From contig NZ_BAAARY010000009.1 in assembly GCF_039532605.1 (NCBI RefSeq), positions 62,001 through 126,000 of the forward strand: a DNA stretch of 64,000 bases. The letters run 5' to 3'. This DNA comes from Pilimelia columellifera (GTDB lineage Bacteria; Actinomycetota; Actinomycetes; Mycobacteriales; Micromonosporaceae). The notes below the pieces were generated by a model. The model was not told the DNA's origin, made no database searches, and saw only the letters and a program-made list of their open reading frames with translations. Positions 16,781 to 24,097 of this stretch are shown one piece after another. Both the position numbers and the translations under genes were made by a program. Positions within the stretch are counted from its first letter, which is position 1. Every line of letters starts with the position of its first letter.

Positions 16781-18004
16781 GTGATCACTCTCCGGGACGC
16801 CGAGCACGTCGCGAGCGCCTGGGCGCGTCGGGAATCGCTGCGACGGGGCCACCGGTGCGCCCCGATGGTGTCGGAGTTCGACATCGGTTACGTGGTCTGG
16901 ATGCGTGAGCCGGCCGGCGACCTGCCGAGCCCGGGCGACAGCGTCAGCACCGTCATCGACAAGGAGACCGGCCGGGTCTCCACCTGGCCGCGGCTGCCCT
17001 CCGCTGTGATCAAGGACATGTACCGGCGGCGCCGCACCGACGTGGTCGCGCCAACGCTCACCGCCGACCCGGCGTTCGAGCTGCTCCGGACGGCGCGTCG
17101 CCGTCCCACGCCCACGGTCGCCGCCCGGTTGAGCGTGCGGTACCGGCCGTTCGTGGGCCGCGGCGCCAAGGGCGACCAGGAGCTGCGGCACCACCGTCTG
17201 GTGCGCCGCGCGTTGGCGGAGATCGAGGTCGGCGCGCTGGACCGGGGGGCTGAGCGCCATGCCGAGCTGGTGGCGGTCTCGGACGTGCTGCACACTTTCG
17301 ACAGCGACCGGGCGCAGCAGGGTCTGCCGCCGTTGACCGACGACGAGGCCGGGGCGTTGCTGGCCGATGCCCAGTTGGAGGCGCTGCATGTGCGCGAGCC
17401 CGGCGATCCGCTGGGCGGCGCTCCGGCCGTGACCTGCTGGTCATGTCGGCGGACGCTGGCGAGGCTCGGCGTCGCGGCCGCTGGGGCCGCGAAGGAGTCG
17501 GAGCGCGCCGGTGAGCCGACGCGGGCCGGGCTCTCCGAGGACGACGCGTTGGGAGTGCTACGCGACGCCGGCTGGACCGGCCCACCCGGCGCGGACCAGG
17601 CGCGGCAGTGGATCGACACGGTCTGCGCGGTCGGCGGGCTGGAGCGCCGCCACGAGGTGTTCCCGGCGGCGTCCCAGGCGCTGACGCGGTTCGGTGGCCT
17701 GACGTCGGACCGGCACGGCCCGGGGGAACGGCGGCGGGTCCGTCCGGTCCGCCTCGACGCGGCGGCGGCCGCCCACACCGCGGACCAGTTGGGCGAGTTC
17801 GCGGTGCTCATCGGCGCCCGGCTGTTCCCCATCGGGGTGGAGGGCGCCGCGGAGGCGGTCCTGGCGGTCGACGAGCGGTCCCGGGTGTTCGCGATCGATC
17901 AGGCCGGCGAGTGGTTCGTCGGCGGCTCCGTCGAGGCCGCCTTGGCGACCCTGCTGACCGGCGGCCCGGTGGCCCGGGTGCATGACGACGGATCGTGGCT
18001 CTGA
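16781..18004 (+). CDS. YrhB/Imm35-like + YwqJ deaminase + SUKH-3 fusion protein
   Basis: 407 residues with three modules. Residues 1-85 (DIGYVVWMREP, then VSTVIDKETGRVSTWP) resemble YrhB/Imm35-type immunity domains. Residues about 105-235 resemble the YwqJ family of cytidine-deaminase-fold toxins: His160-Ala-Glu162 in RGAERHAELVAVSD and Cys219/Cys222 in TCWSCRRTL provide the full zinc site and proton shuttle. Residues about 250-400 match SUKH-3 immunity proteins (DDALGVLRDAGWTGPPG, LTRFGGLTSD, ARLFPIGVEGA, WFVGGSVEAALATLL). The GTG start has AAGGAG 5 bases upstream. The gene is divergent from the YbaB/toxin-like unit. It may be a self-neutralised deaminase or a broad immunity protein; the function is untested. 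Confidence 0.65.
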   Translation: MITLRDAEHVASAWARRESLRRGHRCAPMVSEFDIGYVVWMREPAGDLPSPGDSVSTVIDKETGRVSTWPRLPSAVIKDMYRRRRTDVVAPTLTADPAFELLRTARRRPTPTVAARLSVRYRPFVGRGAKGDQELRHHRLVRRALAEIEVGALDRGAERHAELVAVSDVLHTFDSDRAQQGLPPLTDDEAGALLADAQLEALHVREPGDPLGGAPAVTCWSCRRTLARLGVAAAGAAKESERAGEPTRAGLSEDDALGVLRDAGWTGPPGADQARQWIDTVCAVGGLERRHEVFPAASQALTRFGGLTSDRHGPGERRRVRPVRLDAAAAAHTADQLGEFAVLIGARLFPIGVEGAAEAVLAVDERSRVFAIDQAGEWFVGGSVEAALATLLTGGPVARVHDDGSWL

Positions 18005-18014
18005 ACGGGTCTGG

Positions 18015-18368
18015 TCAGCCGGGCGGAATGACGCGCAGGTGTCCCCGCCGTCCGGTGGGCTGCGGGTCGGCCGCGGACTCGTCCTGACGGGGGATCGGCC
18101 GACCGGCCTCCCGGACCGCCTCGGCGAGCGCGACGAGATCGTCTGTGGTGGGCGGCGGGGCCTGGAACTCCCCCTCGTGCCGCACCACCTCCCAACCTCT
18201 GGGCGCGGTGAGACCTCTGGCGTGCAGCTCACACAGATCGTACGTATGGGGCTCCGGATAGGCCGCCAGCGGCCCGACCACCGCGGTTGACTCCACGTAA
18301 ACGTAGGTCAACGTCGCGACGGCCTGCCGCGGACAGCCGTTACGGGAGCAGCGCCGTGGTGACCTCAC
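18015..18368 (-). CDS. DUF3499 protein (Rv3258c-like)
   Basis: 117 residues. The N terminus MRSPRRCSRNGCPRQAVATL and the later YDLCELHARGLTAPRGWEV give three or four Cys/His residues that look like a small zinc site. The tail is Pro/Arg-rich and ends HLRVIPPG. This is the DUF3499 family found only in actinobacteria, encoded beside manB, a metallopeptidase-like gene and whiB2 in M. tuberculosis, as here apart from the inserted island. Function unknown. The start is GTG with no clear Shine-Dalgarno. The gene converges with the deaminase/SUKH gene, leaving only 10 bases between them. Confidence 0.88.
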   Translation of the reverse strand: MRSPRRCSRNGCPRQAVATLTYVYVESTAVVGPLAAYPEPHTYDLCELHARGLTAPRGWEVVRHEGEFQAPPPTTDDLVALAEAVREAGRPIPRQDESAADPQPTGRRGHLRVIPPG

Positions 18369-18502
18369 GGCGGCACGTTATCGCCCTTGACGCGCAAGGT
18401 CATACCGTTACGGGCGCGACACGCCGAACCGGACGATCATTTGACAAGCCGAGCGGCGCCCGCCGGCTGGTGAGTCCCGGCGAGGCCCACCCCGTGGACG
18501 GC

Positions 18503-18508
18503 TAACCT
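18503..18508 (+). promoter_or_regulatory. Leaderless promoter -10 (TAACCT)
   Basis: TAACCT followed by exactly six bases and the GTG of the metallopeptidase-like gene at 18515. No Shine-Dalgarno is present, so the transcript probably starts at the first base of the start codon. Confidence 0.5.
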
Positions 18509-18514
18509 GACGGG

Positions 18515-19063
18515 GTGACCAGTCCCGACCGCCCGGTGGGCGCTCCGTCGATCTCCGGGCCGACGCCGCGCGCCGAAGCCGCCGGCGGCCCCGGCGCCGC
18601 TGGGCCGCCGGCCGGTCCGCCACGGATCGTCAGGTCGGCGAACCGGCCCGGACGGCGCAGCCGCGACCGGCACGGGCGCGGTCTACGGGGGCGCCTTGTC
18701 CCGGCCACCGCGCCGCTGGCCCGCACCCGCTCGGAGATCTTCGACGACCTGGTCCTGGACGCGGTCGAGGGCCTGGAGCGACGCTTCGCCCAAGAGCTGG
18801 CCGGGGTGGAGTTCGCGGTCGAGGATGTCCCCCCGGACCTCAACGTCTACGACTCGGACGTGCTTGAGGACGGCGAGGTGCCGTTGGCGCGCCTGCTGCC
18901 CGGTAGGCCGGGACGACAGTCGATGCCGCCCCGGATCGTGTTGTACCGGCGACCATTGGAGTTCCGGGCCGTGGACCGCGATGATCTCGCCGACCTCGTG
19001 CAGGACGTGGTGGTCGAGCAGGTCGCCAACCTGCTCGGCCTCGACCCGGAGGATCTCGGCTGA
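18515..19063 (+). CDS. Metallopeptidase-family (PF06262-like) protein lacking HExxH
   Basis: 182 residues. A disordered, Pro/Arg-rich N-terminal extension (1-60) precedes a domain of about 120 residues resembling the small actinobacterial zincin family (Rv3259-like): FDDLVLDAVEGLERRF, then PPRIVLYRRPLEF. Where family members carry H-E-x-x-H (HEIGHHFG-like), this protein reads DVVVEQVANLLGLD, so both His ligands are missing and proteolysis is unlikely. It ends shortly after, at DPEDLG. The GTG start sits six bases after TAACCT. It converges with whiB and is divergent from the DUF3499 gene, as in mycobacteria. Confidence 0.8.
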   Translation: MTSPDRPVGAPSISGPTPRAEAAGGPGAAGPPAGPPRIVRSANRPGRRSRDRHGRGLRGRLVPATAPLARTRSEIFDDLVLDAVEGLERRFAQELAGVEFAVEDVPPDLNVYDSDVLEDGEVPLARLLPGRPGRQSMPPRIVLYRRPLEFRAVDRDDLADLVQDVVVEQVANLLGLDPEDLG

Positions 19064-19071
19064 TTGGCCCG

Positions 19072-19329
19072 TCAGGCCACCCGCCGCTTGAGTTTGCGAC
19101 GTTCCCGCTCCGACAGCCCGCCCCAGATGCCGAAACGCTCGTCGTGGCCGAGCGCGTACTCCAAACAGTCGTCCCGGACATCGCACCGGGAACAGATGCG
19201 CTTCGCCTCGCGCGTCGACCCGCCCTTCTCTGGAAAAAATGCTTCCGGATCGGTCTGTGAGCACAAAGCGCGCTCTTGCCATTCCGGTGCGTCGCCGAGC
19301 AGGTCGGCCACGACTGGACGGCCGTCCAT
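19072..19329 (-). CDS. whiB2: WhiB2/WhmD-type iron-sulfur transcriptional regulator
   Basis: 85 residues. Four Cys ligands for a [4Fe-4S] cluster are visible (Cys23, Cys46, Cys49, Cys55), then the GIWGG turn (residues 67-71) and the basic ERERRKLKRRVA tail that contacts DNA or sigma factor. FFPEKGGSTREAKRIC is typical of the WhiB/WhiB2 branch, which controls septation during growth and sporulation. I chose the ATG at 19329 because AGGGGG lies 7 bases upstream; an ATG two codons earlier is possible. The upstream region has a predicted promoter overlapping a 16-bp palindrome. Its neighbours match the M. tuberculosis whiB2 locus. Confidence 0.94.
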   Translation of the reverse strand: MDGRPVVADLLGDAPEWQERALCSQTDPEAFFPEKGGSTREAKRICSRCDVRDDCLEYALGHDERFGIWGGLSERERRKLKRRVA

Positions 19330-19449
19330 CAGCATGCCCCCTTCGTGTGCGCCGTCAGATAAAGCGGCGCAAATCCCCCACGCCTGGCAGGCGCCATCGG
19401 TCGCCAACTGGGGTTTCTCCCACCCGGACCGCAACAGGGCCTACCGGAA

Positions 19450-19479
19450 ATTACACGCGTGTAATGCGTGCGTAGTCAA
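19450..19479 (-). promoter_or_regulatory. whiB promoter overlapped by a perfect 16-bp palindrome
   Basis: On the minus strand -35 TTGACT (19474-19479), an 18-base spacer and -10 TGTAAT (19450-19455). The palindrome ATTACACGCGTGTAAT (19450-19465) covers the -10 and part of the spacer, as expected for a dimeric repressor operator. The leader to the whiB start would be about 115 bases. Confidence 0.6.
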
Positions 19480-19560
19480 GCGGAACCTGATAAATAGGGC
19501 CACCACCTGACGATTCCCTCACGGCTTGATACCGACCGAGCCACCGACCTGGTAACGCCT

Positions 19561-22116
19561 CTACCCGCGAGTCACCCCGGAAAGATCCTCGCGGGAGGGA
19601 AGATCACGCTCAGGGTCTGGCGCATCACCGTACGTCGTCGTACGCTGCCTGACCGTGCGTCCGGCGCGGTGGGCAAGTTCACGCAGCTCGTCGGCGGTCC
19701 GGGCCGACCCGTGGCGGGATCCGGCCATCCGGGAGATGGTCTCCTCCGTCAACGTCCCGCCAAGATCATTAACCCCTCCGCGCAGCAGTTGGACGGTCGC
19801 GTCGTCGCCGAGCTTCACCCAGGAACACTGGACGTTGCCGATTCGCCCGTGCAGCGCCAACCGCGCCATCGCGTGCACCGCCCGGCTCTCGCGCCACGTC
19901 GCCCCCGCCCGCGCGACGCCCGCCAGATAGATCGGCGCGTTGGTGTGCACGAACGGCAGCGGAACGAACTCGGTGAACCCGCCGGTGTCGTCCTGGATCC
20001 GGGCCAGGGTCCGGAAGTGGCCCAGCCAGTGCCGCGGCTGGTCGACGTGGCCGAACATCATCGTCGCGCTCGACCGCAGCCCCAGCCGGTGCGCGGTGGA
20101 GATGACCTCCACCCACGTCGCCGCCGGCAGCTTGCCCTTGGTGAGCACCCAACGGACCTCGTCGTCGAGAATCTCGGCGGCGGTCCCCGGAATGGTGTCG
20201 AGGCCGGCGTCCCGCAGGTCGGTCAGCCACGCGGCGACGCTGACCCCGGCCTTGGCCGCGGCGGTGACGATCTCCATCGGCGAGAACGCGTGCACGTGCA
20301 GCCCCGGAGCGGCCCGCTTGATCGCGCGCACCATGTCGGCGTAGGCGCCGACTGGCAGCTTCGGATCGATGCCCCCCTGTAGGCACACCTCGGTCGCGCC
20401 GGACCGCCACGCCTCCTGCGCCCGGCGCGCCACCTCCGCGACGCTCAGCCGGTACGCGTCGGCGTCCCGCTCCCGCTGGGCGAACGCGCAGAACCGGCAG
20501 CCCACATAGCAGACGTTGCTGAAGTTGATGTTGCGGTTGACCACGTAGGTGACGGTGTCCCCGACGGCGTCCCGGCGCACCTCGTCGGCGAGCGCGCACA
20601 ACGCGTCCAGGTCCGGCCCGTCGGCGTCGAGAAGGGCCAGCGCGGCCGCCTCGTGCCGGGGGGCCAGCAGCTCCGCCGGCCGGGACGCGGCCAGCCGCAT
20701 GCCGTCCCGCAGGTCGACATCGGCGCGGCGCGGCGCGGACGAGGGTGTGTCAGCGCCCGGGTCGGCGACCGCGGCCCAGCCGTACACGTCGGCGAAGTCG
20801 GAGCGACGGACGCCGCCGGGGCGGCCCGGGTCGTCGACCGCCCGGTGCAGGTCGGTCCGGCCGCCGGTCGGGGCCTCGGGCTCCTGCCAGGCGCGACCCC
20901 GCGGCAGCGCCGACTCGACAGCCAGCCCCGATGCCGGGTCGGCCAGCGCCGCGACATGTCGGGCCAGACGCGGATCAAGCCACCGCTCCGCGCGCAGCAC
21001 GTACCCGGGGTAGATCGTCAGCCGTTCCCGCAGTGTGAACCCGGCCGCCTGACAGCGGCGGGCCAGCTCCTCGACCACCGGCCACGGCCGCTCCGGATTC
21101 ACATGGTCCGGGGTCACCGGGGAGATGCCGCCCCAGTCGTCGATACCGGCCCGCAGCAGCAACTCGTACTCGCCGTCGACCAGGTTCGGCGGCGCCTGCA
21201 ACCGGACGTCCGGGCCGAGCGTCAGCCGGGCCACCGCCACCGTCGCGGCCAGATCCGCCAGCTCGGCGTCCGGCAGAGCACGCATGGCGGTGTCCGGTTT
21301 GGCGCGGAAATTCTGGACGATGACTTCCTGGACGTGCCCGTAGGCCCGCGCCAGCCGGCGGATGGCGAACAACGACTCGGCCCGCTCAGTCAACGATTCG
21401 CCGATCCCGATGAGGATGCCCGTGGTGAACGGCACCCCCACCCGGCCGGCGTCCTCGATGGCCCGCAGGCGCACCGCCGGGTCCTTGTCGGGCGAGCCGA
21501 AGTGCGGGCCGCCGGGCTCGGTGAACAGCCGCGTCGCGGTGGTCTCCAGCATCATGCCCATGCTCGGCGCGACCGGACGCAGGCGCTGCAGCTCCGTCCA
21601 GGTCAGCACGCCCGGGTTGAGATGCGGGAGCAGACCGGTCTCCTCCAGCACGGCGATCGCGCAGGCACGCAGGTAATCCACCGTCGAGGCGAAACCGCGC
21701 TCGTCCAGCCACTGCCGGGCCGCCTGCCAACGGTCCTCCGGCCGGTCGCCGAGAGTGAACAGGGCCTCCTTGCAGCCGGCCGCCGCGCCGGCACGGGCCG
21801 TGGCCAGCACCTCGTCGCGTTCCAAGAACGGCGCCGGCAACCGATTCGGGGTGGTGGCGAAGGCACAGTACCGGCAACGGTCCCGGCACAACCGGGTCAG
21901 CGGGATGAACACCTTCCGCGAGTAGGTGACGACCCCGGGCCGGCCGGCGTCGCGCAGCCCGGCGTCACGCACCACGCCCGCGGCTGCCAGCAACTGGTCC
22001 AGGTCAGGGCCGCGGGCGGCGAGCAGGGTCGCCGCCTCGTCCACATCGAGGGGACGGCCGTCCCGGGCTCTCCGCAATGCCCGACGCACCGCCGACCCGA
22101 CGGCCGGGTCAGTCAC
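19561..22116 (-). CDS. fbiC: FO synthase (fused CofG/CofH)
   Basis: 851 residues with two radical SAM modules that together make FO, the deazaflavin of coenzyme F420, from tyrosine and 5-amino-6-ribitylamino-uracil. The CofG half (about 40-400) has LCRDRCRYCAFATTP and the CofH half (about 490-830) has NVCYVGCRFCAFAQRE, each a C-x3-C-x2-C cluster. I chose the GTG at 22116, which overlaps the upstream stop by 8 bases and gives a length close to the 856 residues of M. tuberculosis FbiC; the frame extends 12 codons further. fbiA and fbiB lie 3 kb away on the other strand. A 120-base whiB leader follows downstream. Confidence 0.96.
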   Translation of the reverse strand: MTDPAVGSAVRRALRRARDGRPLDVDEAATLLAARGPDLDQLLAAAGVVRDAGLRDAGRPGVVTYSRKVFIPLTRLCRDRCRYCAFATTPNRLPAPFLERDEVLATARAGAAAGCKEALFTLGDRPEDRWQAARQWLDERGFASTVDYLRACAIAVLEETGLLPHLNPGVLTWTELQRLRPVAPSMGMMLETTATRLFTEPGGPHFGSPDKDPAVRLRAIEDAGRVGVPFTTGILIGIGESLTERAESLFAIRRLARAYGHVQEVIVQNFRAKPDTAMRALPDAELADLAATVAVARLTLGPDVRLQAPPNLVDGEYELLLRAGIDDWGGISPVTPDHVNPERPWPVVEELARRCQAAGFTLRERLTIYPGYVLRAERWLDPRLARHVAALADPASGLAVESALPRGRAWQEPEAPTGGRTDLHRAVDDPGRPGGVRRSDFADVYGWAAVADPGADTPSSAPRRADVDLRDGMRLAASRPAELLAPRHEAAALALLDADGPDLDALCALADEVRRDAVGDTVTYVVNRNINFSNVCYVGCRFCAFAQRERDADAYRLSVAEVARRAQEAWRSGATEVCLQGGIDPKLPVGAYADMVRAIKRAAPGLHVHAFSPMEIVTAAAKAGVSVAAWLTDLRDAGLDTIPGTAAEILDDEVRWVLTKGKLPAATWVEVISTAHRLGLRSSATMMFGHVDQPRHWLGHFRTLARIQDDTGGFTEFVPLPFVHTNAPIYLAGVARAGATWRESRAVHAMARLALHGRIGNVQCSWVKLGDDATVQLLRGGVNDLGGTLTEETISRMAGSRHGSARTADELRELAHRAGRTVRQRTTTYGDAPDPERDLPSREDLSGVTRG

Positions 22117-22921
22117 GATAGCGGGGCAGCTTCTGGGTGGCGTCCGGCCCACGCGGCGGAATGACCTGCGTCTCGGCGACCTGCCCGCCTGGAGGTATGA
22201 CCTGGGTTTCGGCGACCTGCCCGCTCGGCGGGATCACCTGCGTCGGCCCGGCGTCGGGGCGCGGTGGGATCACCTGCGTCCGCGCCGCGTTCTCCGGCAA
22301 CGCCACCGTCGGATCAGGTTGGTTCCAGGTCGGACGCTCCGGGGCCGCGGGCGACGTCGGAGCGGGCCAGCTCTGCTGGTGGGCGAGCCGGGAAGCCGGA
22401 TGTGGGCCCGGCCGCGGGGCCGCCCGCTCGGGACGGGCCGTGAAGCCACCCAGGCCTTGCGACACCCGGGCCACGAACGTCACCGCCAGCCCCAGGACGA
22501 TGAGATGACCGAGCCAGTCGAGCAGAGTCTGGAGGCCGAGGACCGCTCCGCCGCCGCGGACCGTCACCAGGCCGTACAGGCCGAGCAGAGCACCGAACAC
22601 GATCCCGAAGAAGACGGACGCGACCAGCTGCGCCAAGGCGACCACGCTCACGAGCCTGGCCCTGGAAGATCGCTCCCCCAGGTGGCTGACCAGGAAGACC
22701 GCCAAAGCCGGCAGCAGGATCGTCATGCCGTTGACGAACCAGTCGAACCGCCGGATGCCGTCGACTGAGTATGGAACGCCGTCACGCGGAGCCAGGCTCA
22801 ACAGCGCCGCCAACAGCAGCGCCGCGTTCGCGGCCAGCGCGCCGATGGCGGCCCAGTCACGCAGCGGCGCGGTGTGGCCGCGCAGATCGCCCTCGGGTTG
22901 GTGCTGCGGCGCCGGGTTCAC
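22109..22921 (-). CDS. Four-helix membrane protein with C-terminal TQVIPP repeats
   Basis: 270 residues. Four predicted membrane segments (near AAIGALAANAALLLAALLSL, FVNGMTILLPALAVFLVSHL, VVALAQLVASVFFGIVFGAL, HLIVLGLAVTFVARV) are followed by a cytoplasmic-looking, Pro-rich tail of about 110 residues. The tail contains four copies of TQVIPP, spaced 13-15 residues apart, and a final TQKLPRYRD. I chose the GTG at 22921, which has AGGAG 7 bases upstream. The stop overlaps the fbiC start, so the two are probably co-translated. I do not recognise the family. The Thr-Gln repeats look like Ser/Thr-kinase acceptor sites. Confidence 0.75.
   Translation of the reverse strand: MNPAPQHQPEGDLRGHTAPLRDWAAIGALAANAALLLAALLSLAPRDGVPYSVDGIRRFDWFVNGMTILLPALAVFLVSHLGERSSRARLVSVVALAQLVASVFFGIVFGALLGLYGLVTVRGGGAVLGLQTLLDWLGHLIVLGLAVTFVARVSQGLGGFTARPERAAPRPGPHPASRLAHQQSWPAPTSPAAPERPTWNQPDPTVALPENAARTQVIPPRPDAGPTQVIPPSGQVAETQVIPPGGQVAETQVIPPRGPDATQKLPRYRD
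22150..22290 (-). repeat. Repeats encoding TQVIPP motifs
   Basis: Imperfect tandem DNA repeats of about 36-45 bases at the 3' end of the membrane protein gene. Two adjacent units are nearly identical and encode GQVAETQVIPP twice. Such units can expand or contract by recombination. Confidence 0.7.
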
Positions 22922-23141
22922 GTCGTCTCTCCTCATCCTCAGGCACGCGGGGGGCGGCCGTCCGTCTGCCAGGGTAACGAGGCGACAGCGACACGCCCGG
23001 ACACAGCGGCTCGTCCGTGCCCAGGCGGATCCGACGCCTTGCCTATTGCGCCGAGAGGTAACACCTGAGATAGCTCGATCCGGTCGGCCGGGGCGGCCGC
23101 GAGTCCCTACGAACTCGGTCACGCTGGCCTCGCTGGATCGG

Positions 23142-23557
23142 CTACAGCGCGCCGATTCGCTGAGCGAACGCGGTGATGCCGTGCAGCGTATGGCGCGGCT
23201 CTGACAGCAGGCTGGTGGTGAGGTTCTGAGCCCATGGTCGGTAACGAACTTCCTGCGGAGTGTCGGCCTCGGCGGCGCGCAGCGCGTTGAACGCAGCTAC
23301 GGGGCGGCCGCGGCCGTGTAAAGCCAGGGCGGTGTCTTCCCAGTACGGGGCGCGACGCTCGGGCGAAGTAATTCGTGTGGGGTCAACGTGGCGGGCGTGG
23401 TCGACGGCGGCGCCGTAGTCGCCGAGGGCGCGGGCGACGCTGACCTTGTAGACCTGGAGGTCCAGTGCAGTCAGGACATCGACTTCGGCGGTGGCGCGGT
23501 GGTGAGCGGTGGAGGCCTCGTCCAGCAGACTCGCAGATAGCCATTCTCCAGGTACAC
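23142..23557 (-). pseudogene. C-terminal remnant of a helix-turn-helix/TPR regulator
   Basis: The frame from about 23557 to 23142 reads like the C-terminal part of the large actinobacterial family of XRE-type regulators with a TPR-like sensor domain: ASLLDEASTAHHRATAE, DYGAAVDHARHVDP, then RYRPWAQNLTTSLLSEPR and a final GITAFAQRIGAL. The DNA-binding N terminus and most of the TPR region are absent. The fragment begins exactly where the NUDIX gene should end (YLENG), and no ribosome site precedes it. I read it as the residue of a deletion that joined two once separate genes. Confidence 0.6.
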
Positions 23558-24007
23558 GGTCGATGATGAGGCCGATGCCTGTAGCGCCGCCGCTGCACGG
23601 CGGGCCAGCAGCGGCGACAACCGCTGAGCAGCCTGCACCGGGTAGCACCAAGCCCACGACCGAAGCTCGTCAACGGCCAGCTCGATGCCGCTCAGCTGCT
23701 CTGTGGTCAGTTGGCCGCCGTCGAAGACAAACATCATCCCCTCGGTTCGGCCACCACGCGGCGGCACCCAGTCCACCGCCAAAAGCCTGCCGGGCTGCAC
23801 CAGCAGGCCGAGCTCCTCCTTGATCTCCCTGGCGGCGGTATCCAATGGCGCCTCATCGGCGTCCACCGCCCCGCCAGGGATCTCCCAGTAGTCCTTGTAT
23901 GTGGGCTCCACGATCAACACCCGCCCACCGGCGTCGTGGAAGAGAACGCCTGCGCCCATCCGCTTACGCGCGAGCGTGGCCGTGTAGTCAACAGGAGTCT
24001 CAGTCAC
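23471..24007 (-). CDS. NUDIX hydrolase
   Basis: 178 residues. The NUDIX box GGAVDADEAPLDTAAREI followed by KEELGLL binds the divalent metal and hydrolyses nucleoside-diphosphate-linked substrates. The domain covers about residues 15-140, preceded by RKRMGAGVLFHDAGGRVLIV. I chose the GTG at 24007 because a TACGCT hexamer lies exactly six bases before it, suggesting a leaderless transcript. Family members end near TVYLENG; here the frame runs on for about 20 residues (LRVCWTRPPPL...) through the start of the regulator remnant, so the natural stop has probably been lost. The substrate is unknown. Confidence 0.82.
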   Translation of the reverse strand: MTETPVDYTATLARKRMGAGVLFHDAGGRVLIVEPTYKDYWEIPGGAVDADEAPLDTAAREIKEELGLLVQPGRLLAVDWVPPRGGRTEGMMFVFDGGQLTTEQLSGIELAVDELRSWAWCYPVQAAQRLSPLLARRAAAALQASASSSTVYLENGYLRVCWTRPPPLTTAPPPKSMS

Positions 24008-24013
24008 CAACCC

Positions 24014-24019
24014 AGCGTA
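24014..24019 (-). promoter_or_regulatory. Leaderless promoter -10 (TACGCT)
   Basis: TACGCT on the minus strand, six bases before the GTG at 24007 of the NUDIX gene. No Shine-Dalgarno precedes this start. Confidence 0.45.
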
Positions 24020-24085
24020 TGCCGACCGGACAAACCGGGCCGACATGCTCCCACGTCGACCAGCTGAGGCGGCCCGTTGTGCCTC

Positions 24086-24091
24086 TAGGGT
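24086..24091 (+). promoter_or_regulatory. Leaderless promoter -10 (TAGGGT)
   Basis: TAGGGT followed by six bases (GGGACG) and the GTG at 24098. The geometry is the same as for several other genes in the window. Confidence 0.5.
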
Positions 24092-24097
24092 GGGACG

